Shown piece after piece: positions 43,643-53,829 of a stretch of DNA of 64,000 nucleotides. The translations under genes and the position numbers were made by a program. Origin of the DNA: a virus; the IMG/VR virus record IMGVR_UViG_3300032223_000428, positions 1-64,000 of that record. The stretch is one strand, 5' to 3'. The notes under the pieces are model-generated. The model was not told where the DNA came from, did no database searches, and saw only the letters and a program-made list of their open reading frames with translations. Positions within the stretch are counted from its first letter, which is position 1. Each line of letters begins with the position of its first letter.

Positions 43643-46219
43643 TTAAACTCCAGCACCAGTAAAGGTCTGGTATCCGAATCCTTGCCCATCTACATATGGA
43701 ACACCCAAATATTGACCACCATCATTCAAGAAATAGTCACCTAATACATATGGGTTTAAATCTACAGATCCACTTTCACCAGAAGTTGGTAATAAAACAT
43801 TATCATCTCCAGCGTATGTTCCACTTCCAACAATGAAGTACTGACTATTTAAAGTTGTAGTAAGAGCAAATGCTGGGTATGTTCTATTTAGGTCAGTTGC
43901 ACTTAGGGCATCAGTATCACTAATAAGTTGTGTCTCATTATCTATCGTAGTTCCATCATACAAATAATGCACAGCATCCAGCAATTTACTTGTACCAATA
44001 ACATTAACACCGATACGTGTTAAACTAGAATAACCCATTGATACCGTGTCTTCAGTAATAACCTGTGTATTATTATCTAACACATTATCATAATTAAAAG
44101 TTGTATTATCTAATGTTTTACCCACAGCGAAATAAGGAAGAGTTCTCGATAGATCATTAGTATTTCCAGTCTCATCCATTATTACAGATTCACTATCTGT
44201 AGTAACCCCATCATTAATATAGTGATCTAAAGATAGTAATTTTGTAAAATCAAATACGTTTGCTCCGAGACGAGTACTACTGTCTGCATAAGTTGCAGTA
44301 GTCTCTTGCATTGTAACATCTTGAGATTCAGCAGTTCCAAGATATGTTAATGTTGTGCTGTCAAGTGGTTTAAGTATATCAAGATATGGCATCGTTCTAG
44401 TGCCATCAAGAGCTATACCAAATTCATTTATAGTGACAGATTCGCCTAATACGTTTCCATCATAATTTAATGTAGTACCATCTAATGGTTTTGTTAAATA
44501 CAGATAGGGAACTGTTCTTTGTAAATCTGATCCAACTCCAGAAGATGTCAAAACTCCATCATTGACTGTAACAGAAAGAATCTTGATCATAGACTCAAGT
44601 GTTAACCCAATATCAAATTCATTGCGGATGTCATATTCACCAAAGATAGCCATACCAGCAGGATGAATTAAATTCTTAACTGTTGTTTTATAACTGTTTA
44701 GCGTCTCATCAATTTTAATTACATATGAATATGATTGGTAATAGTAACTATCTTGAATGTAAATAGCATCATTCAAGAAACCATCGTTATTGATGTAATA
44801 ACCTGGATATTTCGCCAGTGGACCAAGAGAAACTTTAATAATTGCTGGAGATGTAGAAGTAGCTGTTGCGTCTATACTACTAATACCGAATTCTCGAATA
44901 ACTAAACCAGCAAATGCACCATCTAAGAAATTGCCTCTGACTGATCCATATGTTGCAATATCAGCTGCTATTTCAGATGCACTTTCTAAGTTATAGTCTG
45001 CATAGTTGAACGAACCATTTTCAGAAAAACCATCTAATCCTTCTGTTATACTTAAATTAACAAAAGAGTTAACACCACCACCTGGACGAGATCTAGCAAC
45101 ACTTGTTAATCCAGAAGCAGTTGCGCCTTTGTAAGTTGTGGTTAAAACTAAAGTCGTGCTATTAGTTACACTTTGAACAGTGTAATACCCATTTGGGAAA
45201 AATAGATAATCTCCTGGGGCTACTTGACTTGTGAAAGAAGATGAACTTCCTGTAACTGTTGTTGAATTATTAGTGACAGATAATGTACCTGACAAAGTAG
45301 TATTGGTTATTGCTTGGTCAACACGTTGGACGACAGTTCCAGCAGTTCCAGCAACATCTTGTCCAGAAACGCTTGATATTGTTGTAGTAAAATCTGTGGT
45401 ATAACCAATACCATATTTAATAAATTGCGCTTGAGCGATTCCACCATTACTATCAACAGCAGAAACTTTTAAAATTGATCCATAACCATTATAGTTTTTA
45501 ACATTATAAATATCACCAACTTTAAATCCAGTTCCAGGAACCTGTACTTGTAATCCTGCAGTCGTTGTTAATATTTCACCGCTAAAATAAATCGCATTAG
45601 CATCATCACGAAAACGTATTCTATCACCAACAGAAATATTACCGAAGAAGCGACGATCTATAAAGAATTCATAAATATCGTCAGAAACAAAAACCGCACG
45701 ATCTACTTCAACTTCAACGTATTGACGACGATCAACTAAAACTCGAATAACTTTACTAGTTGTAACAATATCTACAAGTTTACCAACAATGTCGTTTGGG
45801 TGTCCCTGCAATATTTTAACGAATATAGAAACGTCTTGATTCCATTTACCGTCAGATGCACGCAGCATCTGTTTGGCAGGATAATCAACAGTAACTTCTT
45901 TATTAAAAAGAATTTTAAAAAGAAGTTTATAAGATGATTCACTACCTTTGGCAAGATAGTGATCTTTAATATGTTGTAATAAAAATCTTTGATCGACAGT
46001 ACTATACGGAAGTTTTAAAGCAAGTTCATCTTTAAAATACGTAATAAAATCATCTAATGTTTTGTCTAAATCACGTGTCGTTAATAAATCTACTTGTGTA
46101 GATTCCAAGAATTCATAGTAAGCCTGAAGAAATGTTACGAATTGATCGTAGTCTTCTCTTACGAACTCTGGTAGCTGTGACGCTATTAAAGATTTTAATT
46201 GTGGTTTAGTAATTGCCAT
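43643..46219 (-). CDS. Baseplate wedge protein, gp7-like by position
   Basis: The 858-aa protein starts TKPQLKSLIASQLPEFVREDYDQFVTFLQAYYEFLES, an opening familiar from marine T4-like phages for the gene between gp6 and gp8. It continues VDQRFLLQHIKDHYLAKGSESSYKLLFKILFNKEVTVDYP. The middle is beta-rich, with a GIGYTTDF segment near 270. The last 300 residues contain four to five repeats pairing a (K)LLDAVHYLYDG- or PLDGTTLNYDG-type phrase with a VxxxE-type strand. T4 gp7 is 1032 aa and not visibly similar, so the name rests on synteny. Its ATG overlaps the gp6 stop. Confidence 0.65.
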   Translation of the reverse strand: MAITKPQLKSLIASQLPEFVREDYDQFVTFLQAYYEFLESTQVDLLTTRDLDKTLDDFITYFKDELALKLPYSTVDQRFLLQHIKDHYLAKGSESSYKLLFKILFNKEVTVDYPAKQMLRASDGKWNQDVSIFVKILQGHPNDIVGKLVDIVTTSKVIRVLVDRRQYVEVEVDRAVFVSDDIYEFFIDRRFFGNISVGDRIRFRDDANAIYFSGEILTTTAGLQVQVPGTGFKVGDIYNVKNYNGYGSILKVSAVDSNGGIAQAQFIKYGIGYTTDFTTTISSVSGQDVAGTAGTVVQRVDQAITNTTLSGTLSVTNNSTTVTGSSSSFTSQVAPGDYLFFPNGYYTVQSVTNSTTLVLTTTYKGATASGLTSVARSRPGGGVNSFVNLSITEGLDGFSENGSFNYADYNLESASEIAADIATYGSVRGNFLDGAFAGLVIREFGISSIDATATSTSPAIIKVSLGPLAKYPGYYINNDGFLNDAIYIQDSYYYQSYSYVIKIDETLNSYKTTVKNLIHPAGMAIFGEYDIRNEFDIGLTLESMIKILSVTVNDGVLTSSGVGSDLQRTVPYLYLTKPLDGTTLNYDGNVLGESVTINEFGIALDGTRTMPYLDILKPLDSTTLTYLGTAESQDVTMQETTATYADSSTRLGANVFDFTKLLSLDHYINDGVTTDSESVIMDETGNTNDLSRTLPYFAVGKTLDNTTFNYDNVLDNNTQVITEDTVSMGYSSLTRIGVNVIGTSKLLDAVHYLYDGTTIDNETQLISDTDALSATDLNRTYPAFALTTTLNSQYFIVGSGTYAGDDNVLLPTSGESGSVDLNPYVLGDYFLNDGGQYLGVPYVDGQGFGYQTFTGAGV

Positions 46220-48051
46220 TATGAACGACTAGAAGTAAACTGATAATTATATCCACCACGTAAATCTCCAGAAGCAGTCTGATCTGCTATTGCTGTTACA
46301 TACAGATGGTCTGTTGCAATTTCTGCTATCTGAGTTAAGGCAGAAACTACGTCATTTGAAAGAGGACGAATAGAAATTTCGAAATCAACATCAGCTAATG
46401 CAACAATATTTAGGTTGCGTATATCGATATATCCTCTTGTATAGTCAATAGTTCCTAATTGATTATCAACAATGATTTTAATACCATTATCACCATATCT
46501 CCAAAGACGAACATAACTAACACCATCGTCATCAAGATAATGAATTTGATCTGAACCAGAGATATAAAAACCAGTACTACTAAATGAACTTTCTGGTAAA
46601 CCAGTGCTCAAAATTGGGTTAATCATATTAAGAATATATTGAGCACTAGTATTATATCTTGGTGACAATTTTCTACGTAAAAGGACTGTTGTAATATTGT
46701 TTACGATAGAAGGGTCAGTTTCATCTATTAGCTTGCTCAACTGAGAGTATCTAAATACACCATCAAATGTTTGTAGATGAGTATTGTTATATTCCATAAC
46801 TGCGCCACGAACTGCACTGGCAATCTCAGAAGCAGTTTTCACAGTTGACTGTTCATTATAATAAACAGTAACATTTAAAGCGATATTAATATATTCTGGA
46901 TCCACAATTTCTGGAATTACTGAAACTACGCTTCTAGAAGATAAAACGCTGGAAACAATTTCTGCTTTTTGTACAGTAGTTAGTTTAGTAGCATTTCTAG
47001 GTTTAACGCAAATAAATGTTTTTCCGTAAACAGGAGGATCGTTATCTTCCCCACCCCAAACAGTTACAGATTGTGCTTGTGGGATATTTGCATAAATTAA
47101 CGCTTTATAATCATCTGGTGTTACTGCACGATTTTGAGCAGCATATGTTCTTGGTGCATTAAATCTGATACTATCAACAGTTTCTTTATCTGCTCCATTA
47201 TTAGCATAATCTACTACAGTCACAGAAACGACTGAACCAGAAAGAAGAGTACTACCATTATATGTGAAAGATCTTGCTCCATTGGGCGCATCTAAACTAG
47301 AAACGAAATAATCTAAATGAACTATGTTACCATTAGTTAATGCACGTCCTATGTTATCATCTCCAAAAGTCATTTCATAAAGACCATCATCTATCTCTTT
47401 AACCCAATATGCATTAGAATCATTTGCTACATCTACTAAAACACCAGCTTCAGTCCATGCTTCATATACGTTAGAGTTGGAGTTTTCTTGAACTCTAACT
47501 TTTAATGTTTTAAGATCTACATTAGTATTTGGAATAATATAACGAAGTCCTTCTGAAACTGTATAGTTAAACTTTAGTGGAGTTCCTTCAACTATTTCTA
47601 AGTCATAAAATGTGTAAGTAGTTCCAATTTTATTAATAGTAACAGTACCAGTAGTATAAAACGTATATGTAGTTCCATCTACTGTAGTGGTAAATGGACT
47701 ATATGCTGGAAGTGTTAAGTTGACTGGCAAATTTGAACCACCAGAAATAGTGACAGTTACATTTGCTTTAGAACATGTGGCAGATCTTGGGCTATATCCA
47801 AGCATTTTTGATATTGATACTACGCTATTTCTTTTACGAGCAGAATCTAAAAACATCTCATTAATTGCCATATTATTGTAAAGAGCATTGTAATGAGTAT
47901 TGTAAGCCAAAATGTCCATAAGAACAGACATTGCTGATCCTTCAAAATCGTAATCTTGAAATTCTGTCTGTCCCTTTAAGAAATTTTTAAGATTAGTTTT
48001 GATGCCATCAAAATCTAATTCTGTTACTGTAATTCTTTTATTATTTGCCAT
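46219..48051 (-). CDS. gp6: Baseplate wedge protein gp6
   Basis: This protein forms the inner ring of the baseplate and is related to the gpJ family of P2. The 610 residues are close to T4 gp6 (660). Signature segments are LKNFLKGQTEFQDYDFEGSAMSVLMDILAYNTHYNALYNNMAINEMFLDSARKRNSVVSISKMLGY at 22-87, EVYEMTFGDDNIGR near 225, and RAVTPDDYKALIYANIPQAQSVTVWGGEDNDPPVYGKTFI near 310-350. It follows gp25 as expected. The stop and the next start overlap (ATG in CCATTATG context), indicating coupling. Confidence 0.95.
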   Translation of the reverse strand: MANNKRITVTELDFDGIKTNLKNFLKGQTEFQDYDFEGSAMSVLMDILAYNTHYNALYNNMAINEMFLDSARKRNSVVSISKMLGYSPRSATCSKANVTVTISGGSNLPVNLTLPAYSPFTTTVDGTTYTFYTTGTVTINKIGTTYTFYDLEIVEGTPLKFNYTVSEGLRYIIPNTNVDLKTLKVRVQENSNSNVYEAWTEAGVLVDVANDSNAYWVKEIDDGLYEMTFGDDNIGRALTNGNIVHLDYFVSSLDAPNGARSFTYNGSTLLSGSVVSVTVVDYANNGADKETVDSIRFNAPRTYAAQNRAVTPDDYKALIYANIPQAQSVTVWGGEDNDPPVYGKTFICVKPRNATKLTTVQKAEIVSSVLSSRSVVSVIPEIVDPEYINIALNVTVYYNEQSTVKTASEIASAVRGAVMEYNNTHLQTFDGVFRYSQLSKLIDETDPSIVNNITTVLLRRKLSPRYNTSAQYILNMINPILSTGLPESSFSSTGFYISGSDQIHYLDDDGVSYVRLWRYGDNGIKIIVDNQLGTIDYTRGYIDIRNLNIVALADVDFEISIRPLSNDVVSALTQIAEIATDHLYVTAIADQTASGDLRGGYNYQFTSSRS

Positions 48052-48441
48052 TTATCGTGTTCTCTCTAGAGTTAATTCAAGAGTTATTGGTTGAGATGTA
48101 TGGATAATTTTAAATTCTATAGTTACACCTATTGTGTATTCATCTGGACTTATAGAAATAATAACATCTATTAGCTCAACTCTTGGTTCAAAATTATTAA
48201 TAGTATCAATAATAACACGTTTCATTGAAGCACCCAACATTGGGGTAGCTGGTTCGAATAGAAGACGTTTTATTGGACTTCCAATTTCACTATGGAAAGG
48301 TCTTTCATAATTTGAAGTTAAAATAAGAGATTTTAAGGAAGCCTTAATAGCATCCTCATCATATCTGCGTGTTATATCTTTAGTTACTGGGTGAGCAGTA
48401 AAATTAAAATCCAGATCTGAAAAAAGTCTTGTTTTTGCCAT
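48052..48441 (-). CDS. gp25: Baseplate wedge protein gp25
   Basis: This small gpW/gp25-family subunit nucleates sheath polymerisation at the baseplate. The 129 residues match T4 gp25 (132). Key segments are DLDFNFTAHPVTKDITRRYDEDAIKASLKSLILTSNYERPFHSEIGSPIKRLLFEP at 10-65, which holds the EIG motif of the family, and a C-terminal beta strand pair (EYTIGVTIEFKII). It lies between the PAAR tip gene and gp6 with one base to the next start. Confidence 0.96.
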   Translation of the reverse strand: MAKTRLFSDLDFNFTAHPVTKDITRRYDEDAIKASLKSLILTSNYERPFHSEIGSPIKRLLFEPATPMLGASMKRVIIDTINNFEPRVELIDVIISISPDEYTIGVTIEFKIIHTSQPITLELTLERTR

Positions 48442-48456
48442 AATTCTTTATTTAGG

Positions 48457-48756
48457 TTATTCTATGAAAGTCTTTGCAGAACCTTGCGCCACAGTATCAC
48501 CATCAGCAATCCCATCATTAATTCTTGCAGCAAGATTTCCTTCAAAATAGGTTTTAGAAGCTCCAGAAGTTATTTGGCGAAGACTTGTTTGGTGTGTAGT
48601 TCTACCAACTGTATGTGCATCAAATTGATCCCCAACAACACCAATTAAACCCTCAGCAACATAACTTTTCGTGCACTGAACCAACGTGTTTAAACCAGTA
48701 GGAGATCCACCATCGGATCCTGCTGATAATGCACCTTTGTATGTCACTGCTGCCAT
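48457..48756 (-). CDS. gp5.4: PAAR-type spike tip protein (gp5.4-like)
   Basis: This protein sharpens the membrane-piercing spike. The 99-aa product has the PAAR pattern: GVVGDQFDAHTVGRTTH, ITSGASKTYFEGNLAARINDGIADGDTVAQGSAKTFI. It is the length of T4 gp5.4 (97). Cys28 and several His residues (near 43, 48 and 54) are candidate iron ligands. It sits directly after gp5 with overlapping stop and start, as expected for a tip that caps the gp5 needle. Confidence 0.88.
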   Translation of the reverse strand: MAAVTYKGALSAGSDGGSPTGLNTLVQCTKSYVAEGLIGVVGDQFDAHTVGRTTHQTSLRQITSGASKTYFEGNLAARINDGIADGDTVAQGSAKTFIE

Positions 48757-51700
48757 TATGCTGGTTTATTCTTTGGTGGTATATCTGTTAGTAGATAGAA
48801 TCCTGAAGGAATTCCTTTACTATCACGTTTGTATGTTGAATCATTCACCATCGTAAATGCCATTTTTCTGTTTCCATTGGGCTTATATCCAGTATGGATC
48901 CATACAGAAGTTGGGTTTCTATATTCAAGAATGATTTGATCGTAGGTTATTAATCTTTCCAGTTTTTGCACTAAATCATAAGTTGATTGATAACGATCTG
49001 GTGATAATAAAGCGATATCGAAACAGTGTCCTTTACAGTGATCAGAAAATGGTGATTCAGTAGGAACAACACCCTTCAAACGATAACCAGAAGAAATCTT
49101 CCACTGTTTATTGTATCCTCCGATACCACCTGGAAGTGCAGCCAAATATGGCTCTAATATGTTTTGTGCAGACATAGCCAGATTACAAACAATTTCCTGA
49201 ACAGTATATAAACGCTCTGGAGTATTTGGACCATCTTTTAACATTTGATCCACTAGTTTATGTTTACCGTTAACTCCACCATCCATACACATACCAAGAG
49301 TAAAATTCTTAGAAAGTGTATAATCATTGGTAAAGTTTTTAGTAGCGTAAATTATCTTACAATCAACTGGAACAGTCGCTCCTGTGCCACCACTTGCTGC
49401 AGGTGCTTCTTCAGTTGCTGATGGGGCAGGGGCATTAGGAATACCCTGTTGAGTCTGTTTATTAGAATTTTGACGACCTTCAGGTGTGTCATAATCTTCT
49501 GGAGTTTCTACTGCAGCTTTTTCTTCGACTTCTCGTTCAGGAGGAATTAAATATGGGATATTTGGATCTAATGGTGAACCAGCATCTGGAGGTGTTAATT
49601 TAACTGCAGTTGGACTTGTTGCACTAACACCAAAGTTACCTTTACTATAATTAACATTAGTTACTCCAGAGGAATTAATATCAATGGTTCCACTTGATCC
49701 GAGTTTCATAGCAGTATCAGCCAACTGATTAATGTTTGCTGCCTGTAGATTAAAATCACCTACAGCTTTAATATTAAAACTACCACCAATCGCAAAGTCT
49801 ACATTATTTGCAACTCCAAGGGAAACATTATTACCAACTCTTACATTTGCATTTTGTGACACTTCGATATTAGCATCAGTTCTACAGAAAATATTTGCAT
49901 TTCCATCAACTGTTAGATTATATTCACCAGCCACATGGATACATCCGTTACGTTCCATAAGGGTAAAATTATCACCAACAATATAATTAACAACTGTACC
50001 ATTGGCATCTATCTCGTAGAAAGTTCCAGCACGATGGTATGTATGGATTCTCTCATGACCTGGACTATCATCAAATTCTTGAAGATGACCAGATTCAGTT
50101 TCAAATACTTTATTGAATGGATACTTTGCACCGAATGCAGTTTTTGGTTGATCCCATGATCCCTCATCATATGCTTTTGGAACTCCAATTTTTATATTGG
50201 CATCTTTTTTCTCAACAATAGTTCCATCAATAATACCACGTGCGAGACGATTTGTATCTGGTTCATTAATGTAATCTTTTAAGGGATACTTATTATTTGG
50301 ATCTCTAAATCCTGTATTGTCACTACCACGTTTAATACTATCTGGAGATGGTCCAGGTGTTGGTGAAGAACCATCTGCTGGTGGTTGTGCAGGTGGTGAA
50401 CCAGCATCTTTTTCTACAGCACCAGTCGCTGCATCACCATAAAAATATTCATAGTATGATAATTTTCTTGCAGCAATGTCTGGAGAATTCACCCCAACTG
50501 CTTTTTTCGCTGCATAAAAATATCCTGGATGATCAGTTGATTTTACACCTGATGGTACACGATCCTTAATATAAAGTGCAGCAATGAGAGCACTGGTATT
50601 TAAATCATTATCCAGAGAATCTGGATTATTAAGAATATCAATCCCCAAACCCATCTTATTTGCTAGATCATTATATCGTTTGTAGTTTCCACGTCCAGTT
50701 AACTGAATAAAACCACGTCCATAATATTTACCACCATCTTCATCAGTTAAATTGCCAAGGAAACCTTTACCACGTTTCGTTGGTCCATAAATGACTTGGA
50801 AAAACTGCTCACGTGTAATACCTTTCTTTGAAGCATCAGAATACTGTTCTGCTTCTGCGTCAGTTAAGAAAGAGAAAATTTGTTTAATTCTAGGTTTAGA
50901 ATAACTAAATGATTCGTTCTGAGGAATCCATGTAGATTCACCTCCAGCAATTCCAAGTAATGCACACTTCTGTTCTTTTGTAGTTAATCCAACTCTATCA
51001 CATGCAGCAATAAGTGCTTTTATACCATCAGAAGATCTACCTGCATTAGGAGAAGATTTTGGTGGTGGAGTTGTTGGAATAGAAGTATTAGTGGAAGTTT
51101 GGGCAACAGGGCTGTTTCCTATTTGAACTGGTGTGCCATCAGAAGTTGTTACAGGTTTTCCACTAGAATCTGTAAGTGTAGAAGAAGCCTTACTAGAATT
51201 TACTGCATCTAAATTAGATGGTGCGTCCTTGAAAGTTATAATGTTTTCACCATAACCATTAACTTCTTGACTAATACTAATTTGAGTAGGACTATCTACA
51301 CTAGTAATAAATGTTCCATCTTTTAAACCAAATCCAATAACACGCATATTGGCTTTTAGATTTGATGTAAGATTAGTTTTACCAGTCTGTTTATCAATAA
51401 ATGTTAATTGTTTTCCAGAAACTGGACCAACAATAGTTCTAAGTTCAATGTCTTTAGTTTTTGTTGCAGAATTTATTTCTACTGCATTGTCATCATCATC
51501 AATAGATGCAGGAATCTGAGGTATTCCACCAACAGTGCCAAGCATAATGGGTTGTTGGTTATGTTCATCTGCGAACATAACAATAACAGTAGTACCTTCC
51601 ACTGGACCAAGTGGAGTGAAACCTATACCATTCATAGCAGCTGAACCAATAGGTTGCACTGGCATTGACCATGGAAGGTCATTAGTTGGGAGTTGTGTTT

Positions 51701-51791
51701 TATCGTGGGTATGTAAACCTACTATTCGAACCTGACAACGTCCAAGTTGTAATGGATCTGCTCTGTTTTCAACTACACCTGTGTATATCAT
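48756..51791 (-). CDS. gp5: Central spike gp5 with GH19-type and M15-type lytic domains
   Basis: The 1011-aa spike has an OB-fold N-terminus (residues 1-92, DPLQLGRCQVRIVGLHT and MFADEHNQQPIMLGTVGG). A GH19 chitinase/endolysin-like domain spans about 255-452, with Glu285 in GGESTW and YYGRGFIQLTGRGNY at 357-371. The gp5 beta-helix needle lies at about 585-715 (NVSLGVANNVDFAIGG). A C-terminal M15-type peptidase (about 805-990) has His918/Asp925 in SPFSDHCKGHCFDI and His966 in WIHTGY. T4 gp5 has a GH24 lysozyme and no peptidase. The two domains would cut glycan and peptide of the cell wall. Pro/Ser-rich linkers separate the domains. Confidence 0.9.
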   Translation of the reverse strand: MIYTGVVENRADPLQLGRCQVRIVGLHTHDKTQLPTNDLPWSMPVQPIGSAAMNGIGFTPLGPVEGTTVIVMFADEHNQQPIMLGTVGGIPQIPASIDDDDNAVEINSATKTKDIELRTIVGPVSGKQLTFIDKQTGKTNLTSNLKANMRVIGFGLKDGTFITSVDSPTQISISQEVNGYGENIITFKDAPSNLDAVNSSKASSTLTDSSGKPVTTSDGTPVQIGNSPVAQTSTNTSIPTTPPPKSSPNAGRSSDGIKALIAACDRVGLTTKEQKCALLGIAGGESTWIPQNESFSYSKPRIKQIFSFLTDAEAEQYSDASKKGITREQFFQVIYGPTKRGKGFLGNLTDEDGGKYYGRGFIQLTGRGNYKRYNDLANKMGLGIDILNNPDSLDNDLNTSALIAALYIKDRVPSGVKSTDHPGYFYAAKKAVGVNSPDIAARKLSYYEYFYGDAATGAVEKDAGSPPAQPPADGSSPTPGPSPDSIKRGSDNTGFRDPNNKYPLKDYINEPDTNRLARGIIDGTIVEKKDANIKIGVPKAYDEGSWDQPKTAFGAKYPFNKVFETESGHLQEFDDSPGHERIHTYHRAGTFYEIDANGTVVNYIVGDNFTLMERNGCIHVAGEYNLTVDGNANIFCRTDANIEVSQNANVRVGNNVSLGVANNVDFAIGGSFNIKAVGDFNLQAANINQLADTAMKLGSSGTIDINSSGVTNVNYSKGNFGVSATSPTAVKLTPPDAGSPLDPNIPYLIPPEREVEEKAAVETPEDYDTPEGRQNSNKQTQQGIPNAPAPSATEEAPAASGGTGATVPVDCKIIYATKNFTNDYTLSKNFTLGMCMDGGVNGKHKLVDQMLKDGPNTPERLYTVQEIVCNLAMSAQNILEPYLAALPGGIGGYNKQWKISSGYRLKGVVPTESPFSDHCKGHCFDIALLSPDRYQSTYDLVQKLERLITYDQIILEYRNPTSVWIHTGYKPNGNRKMAFTMVNDSTYKRDSKGIPSGFYLLTDIPPKNKPA

Positions 51792-53065
51792 TTCACTGCC
51801 TTATCTACGCTCATTAATAAACTATCTTTGATCAATTCCATATGACATTCATGCATTTCTCTATTGATGTCATGATTAATCGCAGAAACAATATAATTAC
51901 CAGAAAACATCTTATCAGTAATATCTGTATCTTCTTTTCTTATTGGTTCCATTTTATTTAATGTTACCTTAAATTTCTGACCAACTGTATAATCAAATCT
52001 TCCAGGAACAGTTACTGTAATTTTATTTGTTTCTGCAGCTTTTAATAATGATAATCGTTTTTGTATATTTTTATAAGTAGTGGCGTCACCATATCCACTA
52101 AAATTGGCATTGTCTCTTGGTAAATTTATAATCAAAGAATTCGTTCTAAAAATAGAATTTGTTGTACCGATATTATATTTGTTTAAATGGGTTTGCTTAT
52201 CAAAAACATCAAACATATTATAATTTTTGACATTATATGATTTTTTAGTTATATCATAAGAAATAACTTTAGAAGCAAACAATCCGCTACGAATTCTATC
52301 GATATAATCAAAACCTGTAGGGATACTTAGATCTGATATTCTTTTATAATCTTCTTTAACATCTCTAATGTCTGCTCCCATTGGAAGTTTATCACGTGTG
52401 TATCTATCATAAATTAGTTCTTGATATACAGCATTTCCATATAATGTTTCTAAACTAATAAAATAAAATCCTTCTCTATTTTCAAAAAACAAATAACTCG
52501 GTGAATTATTTTTATTTTCTGCAAATGAAGATGCATAATTAATAGATTTAACTGGTGACCAAAAATTAGAAATAAATTTACAGCTTCTTGCTGTTGGTTC
52601 GATAGTTAAAGTTTTTTCAGATTGAAGACCATCAACTTTATTAGTAACTAAGTCTTTAACAACATCTCCTACGTTACCTGTATAAACTTTACTAAGTTTT
52701 TTATTGAGATCTATAATCGCTTCAGATGAAATAAAATGTAACTGATAAACTACACTTCTATCACCAAGAAGTTCTCTATCAGTTAATTTGTATATGTAAA
52801 ATATACCTTTAATTGTTGCTTTATCAAAAGCTGGAGTACTAATTTCCATTTCTAGTTCTTCTTCACCAGAAAATGGTAATACATTTATAAAATCTAATGA
52901 TTCTTTTATAATAAGAGAGCCTGTCATAAAAGGATTGAATATATCCTCGAATATCTGTATCCTAATAACCTGCCCTGTGATGTCTTGTGAATTACCACTT
53001 CTAGTGATAATTTTAACTTTATCGATTTTTACATCGCCAGCAAATCTAATAGCTTGTTCACTCAT
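51788..53065 (-). CDS. gp27: Baseplate hub protein, gp27-like
   Basis: The 425-aa protein lies immediately upstream of gp5 with overlapping ATG/stop. It has the plan of hub proteins (gp27/gpD/gp44 type): two beta-rich domains near the N-terminus (VKIITRSGNSQDITGQVIRIQIFEDIFNPFMTGSLIIKESLDF), SSPSYLFFENREGFYFISLETLYG near the middle, and a late FDYTVGQKFKVTLNKMEPIR...MFSGNYIVSAINHDI that fits a tube-like domain. T4 gp27 has 391 residues. Identification rests on position and general pattern; the sequence is distant. Confidence 0.75.
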   Translation of the reverse strand: MSEQAIRFAGDVKIDKVKIITRSGNSQDITGQVIRIQIFEDIFNPFMTGSLIIKESLDFINVLPFSGEEELEMEISTPAFDKATIKGIFYIYKLTDRELLGDRSVVYQLHFISSEAIIDLNKKLSKVYTGNVGDVVKDLVTNKVDGLQSEKTLTIEPTARSCKFISNFWSPVKSINYASSFAENKNNSPSYLFFENREGFYFISLETLYGNAVYQELIYDRYTRDKLPMGADIRDVKEDYKRISDLSIPTGFDYIDRIRSGLFASKVISYDITKKSYNVKNYNMFDVFDKQTHLNKYNIGTTNSIFRTNSLIINLPRDNANFSGYGDATTYKNIQKRLSLLKAAETNKITVTVPGRFDYTVGQKFKVTLNKMEPIRKEDTDITDKMFSGNYIVSAINHDINREMHECHMELIKDSLLMSVDKAVK

Positions 53066-53829
53066 TACATTAAATCTTTATAATTTTTTAATATAACATT
53101 AATAAGAGAAGGAGAGATTATTTTTATTCTTCGTTTTTGTTCATTTAGATCTTGTTCATATTGCATATTAGAAACTGATGTTGCACCTGCTTGATCCGAA
53201 CTAACTACAAATCCATTTGAATCAATATAATGGTGGTCATCATATTCATTACCAGAACCATATTTGTCAGTAACATATTGTTCTAATGCTACACTTGTCA
53301 AAGGAAAATCTGCTCTATAATCATAAATGTCATTGGCCAGCATAACTATCCAATGGTAAAGAGCATTTCCATAAATCTTTTCTGCAATTATTTCTGGAGT
53401 TTCTCCATCAACAATATCATATTGATCATAAACAGAAACATTGGCTAAAACGTCTCTACGAAAACGGATATTTTTAGTGATATCTTTAAGAGCCATTAAT
53501 TTATGATATTTTTTAGTAATACCATAAGGTGAAGAGATTTCAATAGTCGGTGTTGATGTATATCCAGTTCCAGGATTTAATACAAGAATAGATGATACCT
53601 GACCACCAATAACAATAACTTTACCTGTGGCAGAAACACCCTGCGCTCCATTATCTGGTGCAGAAAATACACATGTGGCAGAAACATATCCAGAACCAAC
53701 ATTAGTTACAGTCACAGAATTAACTCCACCGCCAGCTATATCACAAACTGCAGTTGCCTGCACACCTGTTCCAGTTTTAGCTTCTATATCGAAGTCGTAT
53801 AATATGTCATCGAAATTTTTAAAATACAT
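53065..53829 (-). CDS. gp53: Baseplate wedge protein gp53 with N-terminal beta-module insertion
   Basis: This wedge protein binds gp6 and gp25 and carries a LysM-like fold in T4-type phages. The family part is RFRRDVLANVSVYDQYDIVDGETPEIIAEKIYGNALYHWIVMLANDIYDYRADFPLT at about 125-180, then QYEQDLNEQKRRIKIISPSLI near the end. T4 gp53 has 196 residues and this one 254. Residues 16-105 are a pair of VGSGYVSAT/GTGYTSTPTIEI modules inserted right after the first helix YFKNFDDILYDFDI. It is coupled to gp48 (one-base overlap). Confidence 0.9.
   Translation of the reverse strand: MYFKNFDDILYDFDIEAKTGTGVQATAVCDIAGGGVNSVTVTNVGSGYVSATCVFSAPDNGAQGVSATGKVIVIGGQVSSILVLNPGTGYTSTPTIEISSPYGITKKYHKLMALKDITKNIRFRRDVLANVSVYDQYDIVDGETPEIIAEKIYGNALYHWIVMLANDIYDYRADFPLTSVALEQYVTDKYGSGNEYDDHHYIDSNGFVVSSDQAGATSVSNMQYEQDLNEQKRRIKIISPSLINVILKNYKDLM

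Noticed and set aside
48449-48456. CCTAAATA before gp25 as a late promoter
   Set aside because: It lies only about 8 nt before the ATG, so the transcript would start at or inside the start codon and lack a ribosome site.
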